Below the pieces are notes generated by a model, which saw only the letters and a list, made by a program, of their open reading frames with translations, ran no database searches and was not told the origin of the DNA. Shown piece after piece: positions 1 to 10,864 of a stretch of 64,000 nt of DNA; the first letter of the stretch is position 1, and the number at the start of each line of letters is the position of its first letter. Made by a program: the position numbers and the translations under genes. The stretch is from Rattus norvegicus (lineage: Eukaryota > Chordata > Mammalia > Rodentia > Muridae), in contig NC_086024.1 in the NCBI RefSeq assembly GCF_036323735.1, positions 66,646,424 to 66,710,423 of the forward strand, in the 5' to 3' direction.

Positions 1-32
1 TTTAGGTGCTTTTCAGCCATTTGAAACTCTGA

Positions 33-435
33 ACAAAAATGAAAACAGACCCATATTTGTCACCTTGCACAAAGCTCAAGTCCAAGTGGATCAAGGACCT
101 CGACATAAAACCAGATGCATTCAATCTAATAGAAGAGCAAGTAGGAAACAGCCTTGAACTCATTGGCACAGAGTGGGGGGGGGGGGCAGATTTCCTAAAC
201 AGAATTCCAATGGTTCACACTATAAGATCAAGAATTGATAAATGGGACCTCAGGAAACTGGAAAGTTTCTGTAAGGCAAAGGACATAGTCAATAAGACAA
301 ATCAGCATCCTATAGATTGGGAAAATAATCTTCACTAATCACATATCTGATAGAAGGCTAATATCCAAAATATATAAAGAACTCAAGAAGCTAACTACCA
401 AAAGCCAAGCAACCTAATAAAAAATGGGCTATAGG
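33..435 (+). mobile_element. L1 ORF2 fragment (3' part)
   Basis: An internal piece of L1 ORF2, upstream of the cysteine-rich C-terminus. The frame at 39-338 encodes LSPCTKLKSKWIKDL and later RIDKWDLRKLESFCKAKD, the same motifs found in the two larger L1 copies near 55.86-56.10 kb and 62.16-62.40 kb. A G-run near 174-186 sits where the other copies have a GTGEKFL-type segment, so the frame is disturbed there. Homology fades after about 435, without L1 3'UTR or poly(A), so both ends are truncated. It is not functional. Confidence 0.9.
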
Positions 436-639
436 CTTAAACCTTTAATTCTTAAACAAATCCTCCCTTTTTCGTATTTGCCTATCTATGGTTTTCCCAA
501 TGGCCTAAACACTCTCACTTCTATATGTTTAGGAATGTTCCTTTTTATATCTGCTGTGGCCATTTTCCTTTCTCTGTGAATTTTGCTTAAATATTGAGAT
601 TCATTTCCAATGCCACTTATTCCCCTACCTGATATTGTC

Positions 640-860
640 CTTTATTGAATTTATATTAGTCATCACATTCCTCTGCTAAAAACTCTGGGTGTATTTTCTG
701 AAGGTTTGTTAGTTCTTTTTAACAATGACCTTGTGCATCATCTTCACTACACCACAGGCTCTGTAATGTCAGAAACTGTGTCTCTCGTATCACTTTCCTA
801 CAATACTTCATAAAGGGCCAAGTACATTGGCTCCTGAGTCTGCTGGTTGAACTGGGAAAA
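640..860 (+). mobile_element. Possible L2 LINE 3'-end relic
   Basis: Diverged sequence whose order of short matches (gctctgtaatgtcagaaactgtgtctctc, split around the 'gggactgtgtctgtc' position, then a 'gcc-agtacattggctcctgagt' stretch) resembles the 3' end of mammalian L2, which carries a conserved 'gactgtgtctgt...cctggcacatagtaggtgctcaataaa' ending. The resemblance is weak and by eye only. It could be unique sequence. Confidence 0.35.
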
Positions 861-2410
861 CATCTGATGAGATATAGCAGGTGGAATAAGCGTAGAACAC
901 AGAGCATCCCAGGAGGGACTGGACCGCAGGATAGAAGAATGATGCTAGAATGAAAAAGTGCTTTCTTAAAATCCTCCAAGTGATACTAGGGACTTTTATA
1001 GAGCTTTGACTTTGGCAAGGCTTTTAGGAAGTCCTAAAAGGGAATTACTAATTAAGAAAATCCCTCAGGCTCTTATGGACTTGTTTCATAGCTTCAAGGC
1101 AAATCAATCTACTTTTCGACGCATTAAGGGATGCATACCTTCTTCCTGCCCAAGTAGTGGCATTTGGAAACACGGAAACCTGCGCATCACCATGAAAGCT
1201 GAAACGTTCGGGACAAGTCTTGAAGGTCATGCCATGCTAGAAACAAAATCCTTATAAAGAGCATGATCAGTCATATCACACAGGACAATACTCACATTTT
1301 CAATTCTAGTTGAGGACATTAGTGGCTCGCTCAAAGCTAAGCCAGAGGCATGTGTGTCACATATTATTCCCAACACTAGTCAGTTTGCTCTTTATAAGCA
1401 TAAACCAATCTTATAAGCCACAAAAATAACAAAGCATTTAGACTGATATAAATTATTGATTGGGGGTGTGTATGTTTGTTTGTTAGGGAGAGCAGAAAGT
1501 GAGAAGAAAATTGTGAATAAATACCACTGTTTCATTGTATCATTATAACTATTTCTCAACCTATGAAGCAAGGTAAACTACTTTGAAATTAATTTTCAAG
1601 CATACTGGGAAAATTTTATCATTTCTTCCATAAAGTGCCAATCAAACTTAGCACATGCCTCTTTTTTTGAAATTAATCTTTTCAGGTAATTTGAGATTAC
1701 TGTCTTAAGATATGATGAGTATTTTACATTAGGTAAGATTACAAATTGGATAATTACATGCAGCAACAAATGGAGGTTCTATGTAAATTTCTCTACCTTA
1801 TCAGTAAATGTTTCACAAAGAAAATTCCTCATAAAATAACGAGCACCAGGAATGCCTGGAAATAGTTGGTGACTCAGGAAGAAGAGGGGAGAACGAGGAA
1901 ACCACAGAGGTGTCAAAATGACAAAAAGCCACCACACAGAATGTCTAAAAGGAACCAGAAGAAAATTGTCTATAACAGAATGTTATCTCAGAAATTAAGT
2001 GCAAATGGTAGACAGGAGGAGTTTGCTTAGAACTTCACTTGTTTTTGAAGGAAGGGATTATCTCCTCAAATAAAAATGTTTGGCCCTGTTTGGTTACTTC
2101 AATGTTAGTACCTAAGAACCCCGAGAATCCACAATAGTTCATCTTAGCCTAATCCAAAAGAACATGTGAGCTTAGTTGATTGACTTTATGGATTCACTCT
2201 TTCGAGGAATAGACTTTAGAACTGCACACTGACAAATGGGCAGTTGTTTTAGGCACCAACTTAGATTTTAAAGCCTCATTCTTCCATATTTAGTCTCCAT
2301 TCCCAGGAGCCTGGTATGCACACAGCCAGTATAATCATCATGATTAGAATCATAGGAACTGTTCTTTTGCTGTTATTTTTTATGATTACTCCCTTATTTT
2401 CTGATTTTAG
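860..2410. other. No recognised feature (unique AT-rich sequence)
   Basis: About 1.5 kb without a repeat, gene or RNA I can recognise. Open frames of 83 codons or less on both strands (for example 1006-1257 forward, opposite 1048-1230 reverse) show no protein motif and no splice-site pattern I would trust. Confidence 0.5.
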
Positions 2411-2412
2411 GA

Positions 2413-2642
2413 ATTTTTCCTAGTCCTGAAGCTTGAACCCAGTGCCTCATCTACTCTGGGTATGCACTCCATCACTGAGTTGTACTGCTAACCTTCTCCT
2501 TACAGGGGCTCCCTAGGTTACCCACATTGGCCTTGAATACACTTTACAGTAGCCTAAGTCTATCTTGAACTGTCTTGAGTCCTCCTGCCTCAGCCACCCA
2601 TATAGATGTGAATACAGACCTAAGACACCAGGTTCACTCACA
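2413..2642 (-). mobile_element. Composite B1/ID-type SINE (B4/RSINE1-like), antisense
   Basis: On the plus strand an antisense tRNA/ID-like half comes first (gcttgaacccagtgcctc ... ctccatcactgagttgtact), followed by an antisense 7SL/B1-like half with the hallmark 'tcctcctgcctcagcc'. A B1-like unit joined to an ID-like unit is the organisation of the rodent B4/RSINE1 families. It is strongly diverged, so the Pol III promoter is decayed. The exact subfamily cannot be set by eye. Confidence 0.65.
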
Positions 2643-2644
2643 GC

Positions 2645-4515
2645 TCTTCTGTAACTGATTTTGTAAATACTTCTGAACCCTTGTCTGAAATGAGGATCTA
2701 GTGAAGGGCTTTGAGGAGAACTGCCAAGGCAGCCTTTTCTGTTATCACAGGCACATGTGGCAGGCCCTTTACCAGAGTTAATCTCAATAGCTAGCCATAG
2801 TGCCTACGAAGCAGAAATGAAGTTCCTCCTACAGTCCCACTGTGGACAATGCCAGTGAGCATTAATGCAGGAACTCAAGGAGGGGACAGAGATACATTGT
2901 TATGGCATCAATAACCACCTTCATTTCCCCTTTATAGAACTGTGTACTTGTTGTTATCCTGATGAATCACAACCTGAGAGCAACTGAGTCCTAAAGGTTG
3001 TTGGGACTATATCATAGGCATAAGCATACATAATTTCTGATCAACCATCTGTTACTGGAAAGCAGGATCACCTTGAAATCCATAAGAAGATTTGTGTAAG
3101 CAAATCACAGTAAGATAATTGAGCCATTAATTTACTTTGAAATCAGTTTTCTTACCAAGCACTTTTTATAAGTCAATCAGCTTTATTAAACTAAGGATCA
3201 ACAGCAAATAAGGGGGTTGCGACTGCAATGGCCTCACTCTGATGCAGAGTACACTCATCGCTGTCATCTATCACTCCTTAATAATTGGGCGCAGTGAAGG
3301 CATCACTATAAATTAGCTTCAATGTCTTTGGGAGACTTGGATGGGGCAGAAGAAGGAGACTGTAATTTAAAGAAGAGAACGAGATGAGGTACAAATACTT
3401 GCAAACGCCTCATAAGCAATTCTGGTGAGGCAATAGTCGAGGATCACTGAAAAGAAAGACACTGGATATTGGGGAGCTAGAAGTGCTAATTCTAAGAGAG
3501 AAAAGGAAAGCATTGCAAGGAAAATAAGCTGAGTCAACAATGAATATGTGTCGTGAGGTTTAATTAACAACTTATCACCTCACTGCAAAGTAATGCCAGT
3601 CTGCTGCAAGTGTATATTTCTCGTCTGCGCGTCTAGGTGCAAAGCGCTTCATTAATGCTACTTTTGTGCTCTTCTGTAGATGCTGTCCCATTATTCCAGC
3701 TGTCATTTGCGTTTGCTATTCCATTTCCTTGACCCACATTAAAATTAGGCAACTATGAAATTAAAACTCCAAACATTTTCAAAAGCTATTTCAAATTCAG
3801 AGATTTATTTTCCTTGCAAAATGGGATTTGACTTTGATGCCAGTCAGGGGAACGTTACATCCCTAACCACATTTCAACACAGATCTGGAATTACTGGAGT
3901 CATATAGGAAAAGAGTAATTTTCTTAAGTATTTGAAAAGTCCTTTGTGATTAGCTTCTCTGACTTATTTATGAATAGCGCACTTCACAAATTCTAAATAA
4001 GTTGTTTCCCAGTAAAGTAAAGTGAGTTCTATTTTCTTGTGAGGATTTAATTTATATAATGACATACAGTTAGTGGGTAACAGATAACTCAGACTCTTAT
4101 TCTGAAATGAATACAGGGAATGCTGATCACAGTAAGGAAATACCCTCTCAGCCTGATGACAACATGAAAGGCAAAAAGCAACAGTTAGTTGGATGGCCAG
4201 ACTTTCTTCTACTTGCTCCAAAATACATAGTAAAGGAAAAGTGTCTCTTAAATAACACAGACTATAAAATGCCACTTTGACTAATACTTAGCAAAAAAAT
4301 AAGCAAATAGAAAAGTTTTTTTGCTTAAGCAACAATTATCTAGGAACAGCTTATAGCATAGCAACAAAATTCTGCTTCATACAAACAAGGCAGGGTCTCT
4401 TTCCCAAAGAGCTTTTAATTATACTAAGAAAACTCTCACATAATAAGTCAAACATTAAATAAAAAAAATGAATTGAAGCAGAAAAGTGTTTGTGCAGATA
4501 CTGAGGAGTACATTT
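2645..4515. other. Unique sequence, with a candidate conserved non-coding block
   Basis: No mobile element recognised across about 1.9 kb. The part from about 3170 to 3790 is AT-rich with TAATTA-like sites yet keeps scattered CpGs (for example around 3630, 'ctcgtctgcgcgtc'). That contrasts with the CpG-poor surroundings and could mean constraint. Reverse frames at 3367-3570 and 3964-4275 (67 and 103 codons) have no recognisable domain and are treated as chance. Confidence 0.4.
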
Positions 4516-4519
4516 AGAG

Positions 4520-4716
4520 GTGAGAGTGTGTAGGCTGGCAGACCTGGGTGGAATCCAGACTTGATATTGGTGGATGTTTATTGCTAGCCATACTCCTTGG
4601 CCACCCTGAGCTGTAACTTCCTCACTGTAAATGTGTGAGACACCTCTGGTGACAGGCTTTGTTATGAGATTTACATGATACTGCAGAGTACCTGTGTATA
4701 GGAAGTACCTATAGTA
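4520..4716 (+). mobile_element. MIR SINE relic
   Basis: Sense-orientation MIR: a 'gcagacctgggtggaatcc' segment corresponds to the MIR tRNA-derived region with the B box. It is followed by 'ccttggccaccctgagctgtaacttcctcactgtaaatgtg', broken by substitutions, matching the MIR core ('ccttgggcaagtta...ctcatctgtaaaatg'), and then 'atgagatttacatgatactgc'. Its divergence is that expected of a pre-radiation mammalian SINE. Confidence 0.7.
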
Positions 4717-4864
4717 AAGACTACTTCAGAAGTCCCCAGTGTGTCATGCATTATTGGAGACAATCATTACATACTGCACTCTTGGTCACCAGAACACAAT
4801 CCTCTCATAGCCAGAAGTTTCTACCTTTGGCATCCTTCTTGAAAGAAAATTGGAAAGTTGTCTT

Positions 4865-4966
4865 CTTTCTTAATGCTGAATAACAGTCCATTTTGTGTGA
4901 ACACGATAAATTTTCTTTACCTACTCATCTGTTTTGATGTCCTTATAAGTTTAAGTAATATTAGAC
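4865..4966 (-). mobile_element. Old L1 ORF2 3' fragment, antisense
   Basis: Plus-strand 'gctgaataacagtccattttgtg' (split) followed by 'aattttctttacctactcatctgttttgatg' is the reverse complement of the conserved end of L1 ORF2 that encodes the MWYIYTMEYYSAI-like segment. It lies head to head with the sense L1 fragment starting about 5035. Confidence 0.7.
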
Positions 4967-5029
4967 ACATTTAGAACAGCTTAATGGTCCACAAACCATA
5001 CTTCTATATCAGGAAGAAAATGATCACCT

Positions 5030-5154
5030 CACAGAGACATTTGCATCCCCATGCTCACTGACTTACTAGAGCCAAGATATCAAAACAACCTACTTGTTCA
5101 CCAATGTATGAATGGACAAGGAAAAGCATTCGTGCATGCATGTGTGTGCGCATG

Positions 5155-5198
<44 letters not shown>

Positions 5199-5420
5199 AA
5201 CTTTAAGGAAAAAGTTTTTGCCACTGATGACAACAGATAAAACTAGAAGACATTATACTAACTAATAAACCCAGATACAGAAAGGAAAATACCTTTTTGA
5301 TCTGAAGCATATAGTTGATTTTTGTTTATTTGTTTGCTTTGTTTTTTGTTTTGTTTGTTTCAAGTCAAAGAAAACGAGTCAATAGAAGCACTGAGTAGAA
5401 TAATAGCTACTAGGAACCAG
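5030..5420 (+). mobile_element. Old L1 3' end (ORF2 end plus 3'UTR), interrupted by (TG)n
   Basis: Reads in L1 order: 'catttgcatccccatgctcac', 'agccaagatatcaaaacaac', 'caccaatgtatgaatggaca', then after the TG tract 'actagaagacattatacta' and, near 5375-5415, 'agtcaatagaagcactgagtagaataatag'-type 3'UTR sequence. It is an ancient L1M/L1MA-like copy, heavily mutated, into which the TG tract has expanded. Confidence 0.75.
5156..5193 (+). repeat. (TG)n microsatellite
   Basis: About 19 uninterrupted TG units preceded by a 'gtgcatgcatgtgtgtgcgcatgca' purine-pyrimidine alternating stretch from about 5132. It interrupts the old L1 fragment. Confidence 0.98.
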
Positions 5421-5859
5421 TATAGAAGGAATTCAGACATGGACATTATTACATGGTACAAGCTTGCTTTACAGTGAATTACTCTGGATATCTACTGAGC
5501 TTCTGGTGAACATAGTGCTGTTTCATATATATAATTTGCACGGAGAATAGGTTCTAAGTGTTCTCACCCATATATACAGTGTAAACATTTGACAGTCTTC
5601 CAAAAAGCTGCAGAGATTTTTCAAAACCATAAGGACGACGTCTCCCTAGCAATGTTTGCTTTCCTTTTGCTCCATATCAGGCACTCTGCACTTCTCAAGG
5701 AAGCCTTTCTGTGAGCACCAAACATTCCTGACAATTATACAGAGGAGGCCACTCCTCGAGATGCCTAATCTGGCTACAGGTAAACATCTGGTCCTGTCAG
5801 AGCTGCCTACAAACTCCGTTCTGAAGATACAAGCCCACACCATTTCTTCTTTAATTGGT

Positions 5860-5873
5860 TTGTGTGTGTGTGT

Positions 5874-5917
<44 letters not shown>

Positions 5918-5938
5918 GTGTGTGTGTGTGTGTGTGTT
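5860..5938 (+). repeat. (TG)n microsatellite with CG interruptions
   Basis: About 79 bp of TG repeat broken by 'tcgtgtatg' and 'tcgtg' interruptions. A forward open frame (5656-5952) runs into it as a poly(CV) stretch, which is an artefact of the repeat. Confidence 0.97.
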
Positions 5939-5939
5939 T

Positions 5940-7085
5940 CTTTGATTTATGACACTAGATTTTTCTCCTCAGCATAATTAAAAGTTCCCTGGGAAAGATT
6001 CTTTGGCCTTGATTGTCTCCCTTTCGTCACTGATGCTCATCAGTCTCCCTCCTAGCTAAAGACTCTGAAGCAGTCACTCAAATCTGCCTATCTGCTCGTG
6101 AGTACCTTCAATACACAGGGTCCTGATGGAAAGGTTTTCTCTGTCCTGCAGTACTGCTCCATTCTTACCCATATGGATGAATGCCTCACCATCAGTCATC
6201 CATTCACCTCCATACATTCAAATATGCAGTAGAAATGCAGTGTGCAGCACAGGCTTTTGTTTAAATTCACTCCATCTTTCTGGTTCTTGCAGCCAAGTGG
6301 CCTAGGCTGGCAGCTCTCCTCTGTGTTCTCCTTGGTGGCATTTGCTTCAGTTGTTACTGTGTCCCAGCACCTGGCAATCACTTCCATCTCTGTCACTAGG
6401 GGCTTCCGTGGTTTCTGCTCCATTTGCCAAGGGTGGGGAGGGCCTCTGAGCCATGTGTCATCACAGGAGAATTCCCGCATCACCACATGAATAACTCACG
6501 GCACAGTGTTCTTTATACTTTCAAATGAATCGCAGTTCTGCCTGGATCTTCTTGTCATTTTTATCAAGTTTCAATAATATTTGAAGAGCCATCAAAAGAA
6601 CTGTGCATATAATCAGACACTTCCTGTGAGTTTTCAAAGTTATTAAAAATATTTGCAAGGGATTTTACTGACAGTTATGAATTAGCTGATCTTGATTTAT
6701 AGCATTTCAAACCTGCAATATTCCAAAACATCATTATAATAGTGGAAAGTTTAAAATCCAGAAAAACAAACTAAAACCATGGGCTGGGTCCAGTCAGAGG
6801 TGGCATCAGCATATTCTCCGGGCACAGCTGAGTAAATGAGGAGCTATGTGTCCTTGCTACAAAGGACTATCTTTATTTGAAAGCAAAGCACAAACACACA
6901 ACTGAAGCCATGTTGCAGATTTTTCTGGGCTGCCTATTTGGTTAGCAGTGTGCTTTGCTTTGGTCTATGTAGCAAATTAGACAGAATCCTGACCTTCCAG
7001 ACAACTCACTAAGTGGTGCAATTACGAATATCGGGTTAGATGTCATTGCTGAAAAATGGTGTCATTCACTTGCCTTAAAAGTTAA
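5940..7085. other. No recognised feature
   Basis: About 1.1 kb without an identified repeat or gene. Frames are open on both strands over 6196-6490 (96 codons reverse, 82 forward) but neither has a recognisable motif. The GC content there is slightly higher than the surroundings, which favours long open frames by chance. Confidence 0.45.
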
Positions 7086-7089
7086 TGCA

Positions 7090-7215
7090 GTTCTTGGAGG
7101 AGAAGGATCCTCATAGAAGCAGGGGGAGAGGGGAAGGGAGAGCAGAGGACTGGGAAATGGGATAACACTTGAAATATAAATACATAAACTATACAATAAA
7201 ATCTGAAAAAAAAGT
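7090..7215 (+). mobile_element. L1 3'UTR end
   Basis: Purine-rich 'gggggagaggggaagggagagcagagg', broken up, then 'gggataacacttgaaatataaatac' and an A-rich tail: the conserved terminal part of rodent L1 3'UTRs. The same ending occurs at 19890-19935, 57500-57550 and 63780-63840. Only about 125 bp remain, a severely 5'-truncated insertion. Confidence 0.85.
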
Positions 7216-7335
7216 TAATACAGGTTGTCTTTTCCTGGAGCATATTCTCTGATTGTAACAGAAAGAATGGGTATCACACATTCACCTTCAAATTAGCAAA
7301 CACTGTCAGTTATTTTCTTTTACTTATATTTTAAG

Positions 7336-7466
7336 ATGTGTTCTTACTATTCAGTCCTGCTTGGTCTAATTTACTAGGTAGACCAGGCTAGACATGACTT
7401 ATAGCAATTCTGCCTCTGCCTCAGAAGTGCTTAGATTGCAGATAGAAGCCACCAACCCTGGCCTAC
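7336..7466 (-). mobile_element. B1 SINE, antisense
   Basis: Plus strand carries 'taggtagaccaggctaga', 'caattctgcctctgcctcag', 'aagtgcttagattgcag' and 'gccaccaaccctggcc', the reverse complement of the B1 body from its 3' part to its 5' start. It is a 7SL-derived SINE, diverged, about 130 bp as usual for B1. Confidence 0.85.
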
Positions 7467-8054
7467 CATTTATTTTTGTAATGAACTTGAGGTAAATTTT
7501 TATAGCCCCATATAGTATCATAAAAATACTTGCATTTTGATCCAATACTCAAATAAAAATACCCTTTTATCAATAATAGTACTTCAGTGCAGAAAAACTT
7601 TTAATAAAAAAATCAATAAAAAACAAATCGATACGTGTATATTTTATATATTGAAGGATGTTGTCACACACAAAACTACCATTGCCAATGCACACGTTCC
7701 TGACATCACATTTTAATGACATCTGAAAATAACAAGTTTAATAGACACAAGTACATTTTTGAATAACTGATTTAAACTACGTTGAAAATAGTAATCTGCC
7801 TTGTAGTATATTCCAGCAGAGCCTTGAAACTTAATTACATGTTATTTGTTAAGCAATGTGCCTTAAATTTTTTTCTTAAGTTTTGGGCTAAAAAACTTTC
7901 AAATAGAGCTACTGTTTTCCCACACTCTAATTAAAGTCATGTTATGTATGACAGATTTCTAAGCTGGAATTGTGTGCAAAAAATAAATGAATGAGTTTGA
8001 ATTCTGTCTCATGTGAGATAGGATATTGTATTTCTTATTAGCTGTGAAGTGGAT

Positions 8055-8760
8055 CTGTGTGGTAATGCAGTAATATGAAAATAGCTCTTACATTCTGAGA
8101 CTAGAACATTCGCTGGACTCCACAGCTAGAGTTAATAATATACTTTGAAGTCACCTAAGAATTAAGACTGCTGTCCTTCTGTGTACTCAGCCTACTTGTT
8201 TAACCTGCTTTTAAAAGAACATTGTCACAGCCAAGCTTTCTTACCTTGGATTTCCCATATAATCAGCTTTACTACCTAAACTAGTGCATAGCTGTAATCT
8301 TAATGTATGTTCTCCCCCACGCCCCAATGCAGAGTGTTCTAATAACCATTTGCTTAAAGCAACAAAAACAGAGGTTGGAAACAATCATATAATATAAATA
8401 TCCACCATAAATATTGAACACAACATATGGAAATTGCTTGATAGATAACTATGTTTTAAATACTGGTTGGTATTTACATCAGTTGGGGTCAGTTAAAGTC
8501 AGTGGCTTAATCCCATCTAAAATTCTGTTACAGATTTCAATAAATTACCTCATTCATTCCCCCTACATGACGCCTTCTCTGCTGTTGAAAGATTGTACAG
8601 CAAAGCCTTTTGTAAAGGACAGACACAGAGTCATACAGAGTCACCCAACAGGCAGATACACAGAGACACACTGACAGACACACACAGTAACAGAACAGAT
8701 TTACAAGACAGCTTTCAGACATTCACAGGCTCAGAATCGTGCAATAGATAGACACAGTAG
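8055..8760 (+). repeat. Unclassified dispersed repeat, copy 1
   Basis: Aligns by eye in order along its whole length with the reverse complement of 50010-50670. Shared blocks include 'agagttaata...ctttgaagtcacctaagaattaagactgct' (8131-8180), 'tgcatagctgtaatctta' (8285-8302), 'ccataaatattgaacacaac' (8406-8425), 'ggggtcagttaaagtcagtg' (8485-8504) and the 'gcaaagccttttgtaaagga' block (about 8600-8619). Similarity is roughly 70-75 percent with small indels. No poly(A), terminal repeat or coding domain was identified, and I do not recognise the family. It may be an LTR, an old LINE 3'UTR or a DNA element. An 86-codon frame at 8414-8674 has no motif. Confidence 0.6.
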
Positions 8761-8891
8761 AGGTAACACAGCAACATGAAGTAGAATTCAAATCTGGCTT
8801 GCTCTTTTATTTCTTCCCTTAACATGACGTAACTCAGAGCTAATCAGCTAATCATTAATACATTTAATCCATACAGTTTCCAAGCTCTAGG

Positions 8892-8893
<2 letters not shown>

Positions 8894-8963
<70 letters not shown>

Positions 8964-9119
8964 TCCCTCTCCCTCTCCCTCTCCCTCTCCCTCTCCCTCC
9001 CTCCCTCCATTCCTCCCTCCTTCTTTCCATCCCTCCCTCCCCTTCTCTCTCCCTCCCTCCCTCATTCTCTCCTTCCCTCATTCATTCCTTAAATCCCTCC
9101 CTCAATTCTTCTCTCTCCA
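8894..9119 (+). repeat. Compound polypyrimidine tract (CT)n-(CCCTCT)n-(CCTC/CCTT)n
   Basis: About 33 CT units (8894-8960) pass into about six CCCTCT units (8959-8999) and then degenerate CCTC/CCTT/ATTC units to about 9119, making more than 200 bp of almost pure pyrimidine on the plus strand. The reverse-strand frames of poly(RE)/(GE) here are artefacts of the repeat. Confidence 0.97.
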
Positions 9120-9514
9120 ACCCAGTGTATGTGTATGCTTTTGTCAGTCTGTCTTTCTGTGACTTTGTAAGATTACGTGGATATGTGTCTCCAGAAATGA
9201 AAAAAAAAACTGAATGTTTTTAATGAGAAGAAAGATGTGATTTTTGAAATGAGAAGCTCATTGTTAATTAACAAGGACAGCATCTGTCCTAGGCACAGCA
9301 GACAGAAAGATGGCTCGTTTAGCATACCAGCTTTATGAGGCTATCAGATCATCAATCTGGAATTTGGCCATCTCTTTTATATATAAGAAGATAAAATGAC
9401 AACACAAGGAAAACAAAATTAGTGAAACTAAATAGATATATTGTTAGTGTTTTAGATATGGCCATTGTCCCCTATTCAAACTCCATTTTCACAATAATGT
9501 GTCATTCTAGAGCT

Positions 9515-9670
9515 GCGAGTTATGACCCATTTGGCAATACTCTATCTTCAAAATACTTACATTACAATTCATAAGAGTAGCACCAAAAATCATTTTATGG
9601 TTGCAAGTCACCACAACATGAGTAACCATATTAAGGGATCCAGCATTAGGAAAGTTGAAAACCACTGCCT
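9515..9670 (-). mobile_element. URR1-like hAT MITE, antisense
   Basis: Ends in 'cattaggaaagttgaaaaccactgc', the diverged reverse complement of the rodent URR1 start ('cagtggttctcaacctt...'). Internal matches 'accaaaaatcattttatggttg' and 'caccacaacatgagtaacc' are in the expected order. This is a non-autonomous DNA-transposon relic with no coding capacity. Confidence 0.75.
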
Positions 9671-9905
9671 AGAAGTTTTGCTGTGGTCAAATTAGAAAGA
9701 GGAATTTTCTAGCAGATTATGGAAAATATAAAAACTAGTTAATCTAACAAGCCATAAAACCCTCGTAGAGCAAAGCAGGTAATTTCATGCAGTGAAAGGA
9801 ACACAGGTAGAGAAAGGGCAACCCACTGAGCCTTTTTATATGACAGGCTGTGGAGTGGCACTCTGTGTATATTCTATATGGAAACATTAATAATTTTCTT
9901 AGCTA

Positions 9906-10110
9906 TGGTGTCTATTGCTGTGAGAAAATGCCGTAACCAAAAGCAATGTGGAGAGAAAAGGCTTTATTTCATTTTACAGCATGGATTCTGTCATCCAGAG
10001 AAATCAGGGAGGGAACTTGGAAGCAGAATCTGATGCAGAGGCTATGGAAGAGTGCTGCTCGCTTGTTCCCCATGGTTTTCTCGGCTTGCTTTCCATAACA
10101 TTTTCCCATG
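9906..10110 (-). mobile_element. MaLR-type LTR (MT/ORR1 group), antisense fragment
   Basis: Begins with 'tggtgtctattgctgtgag', followed by 'aaccaaaagcaatgtgg', 'tttatttcattttaca' and 'ctgatgcagaggctatggaa' then 'tgctgctcgcttgttcccca'. This is the reverse complement of a rodent MaLR LTR 3' half. The remaining LTR 5' part is absent or too diverged. A chance frame (9948-10193) crosses it. Confidence 0.7.
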
Positions 10111-10242
10111 AGCCTAAGCATTATTCATGCACAGACATTTATTCTTGTATGAAAGTACACTTATTTAAAAATACTTTAAAATATCTACATTGAAGAAATC
10201 CAGGAAATGAATTTCTCACTCCAGAGTAATACTATTTTTCAA

Positions 10243-10440
10243 TACAAGTCAGCTATTTGCCACTGTGATCAGATACCTGAGAAAGTCAATTTACAACAGG
10301 AAAGATTTGATTTAGCTCAGGGTTTCAGAGATCTCAAACCATCAGACCATGGTTGTTGGTCTTTTGGTTTATGGGCCATAAGAAGGCAGAACATGATGGT
10401 AATAGAAGACGTGATGGAGGGACCTGTTTTATGGTGAAAA

Positions 10441-10504
<64 letters not shown>

Positions 10505-10620
10505 ACAACACCAGCTCACTACTTTCTCCAGTTAGACTTCAGCTCCCCAAATTTTCAAAATGTTCCAAATAAATATCGCTACCTAGAGACCAAACTTACA
10601 ATACATGAGATTGAGGGGTA
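10243..10620 (-). mobile_element. MLT1-like MaLR LTR, antisense, with internal (GA)n
   Basis: Plus strand shows 'actgtgatcagatacctgag', a 'tttgatttagctcagggttt' segment, 'catcagaccatggttg', 'gaaggcagaacatgatgg' and, after the GA tract, 'aacaccagctcactactttc' through 'acatgagattgag'. The order matches the reverse complement of mammalian-wide MLT1/MaLR LTRs. The GA tract occupies the place of the LTR's natural purine-rich 'gcagagagagaa' segment. Confidence 0.65.
10444..10499 (+). repeat. (GA)n microsatellite
   Basis: About 28 GA units, uninterrupted, grown inside an antisense MaLR LTR. Long Ser/Leu reverse frames over it are artefacts. Confidence 0.98.
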
Positions 10621-10864
10621 GGAGGGAAAGGTAATGCTTTGTACTCAATTGATGACTCTCATTATGTGAAGCAAGGCTTGAAATGAACCACTCACAGGAA
10701 ACGACAAGGTTTCCACTCCCTTATATCCTCATCTCCACGGTCCAACATATGTCTGCCAAATCATTTTTGATAATAGCAATACATCTTCCTGAACCAACAA
10801 AAGATGATTGTTACCCTATTATCCAAATTTTTTTAAAAAATGCTATTCATGTAGTTGTCCCTTT

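Noticed and set aside
6196..6490. Opposite-strand open frames of 96 and 82 codons
   Set aside because: No domain, no splice or promoter context; the longer frame is explained by locally higher GC.
8844..9081. Two overlapping reverse frames of poly(Arg-Glu)/(Gly-Glu)
   Set aside because: They are translations of the CT/CCCTCT repeat; not proteins.
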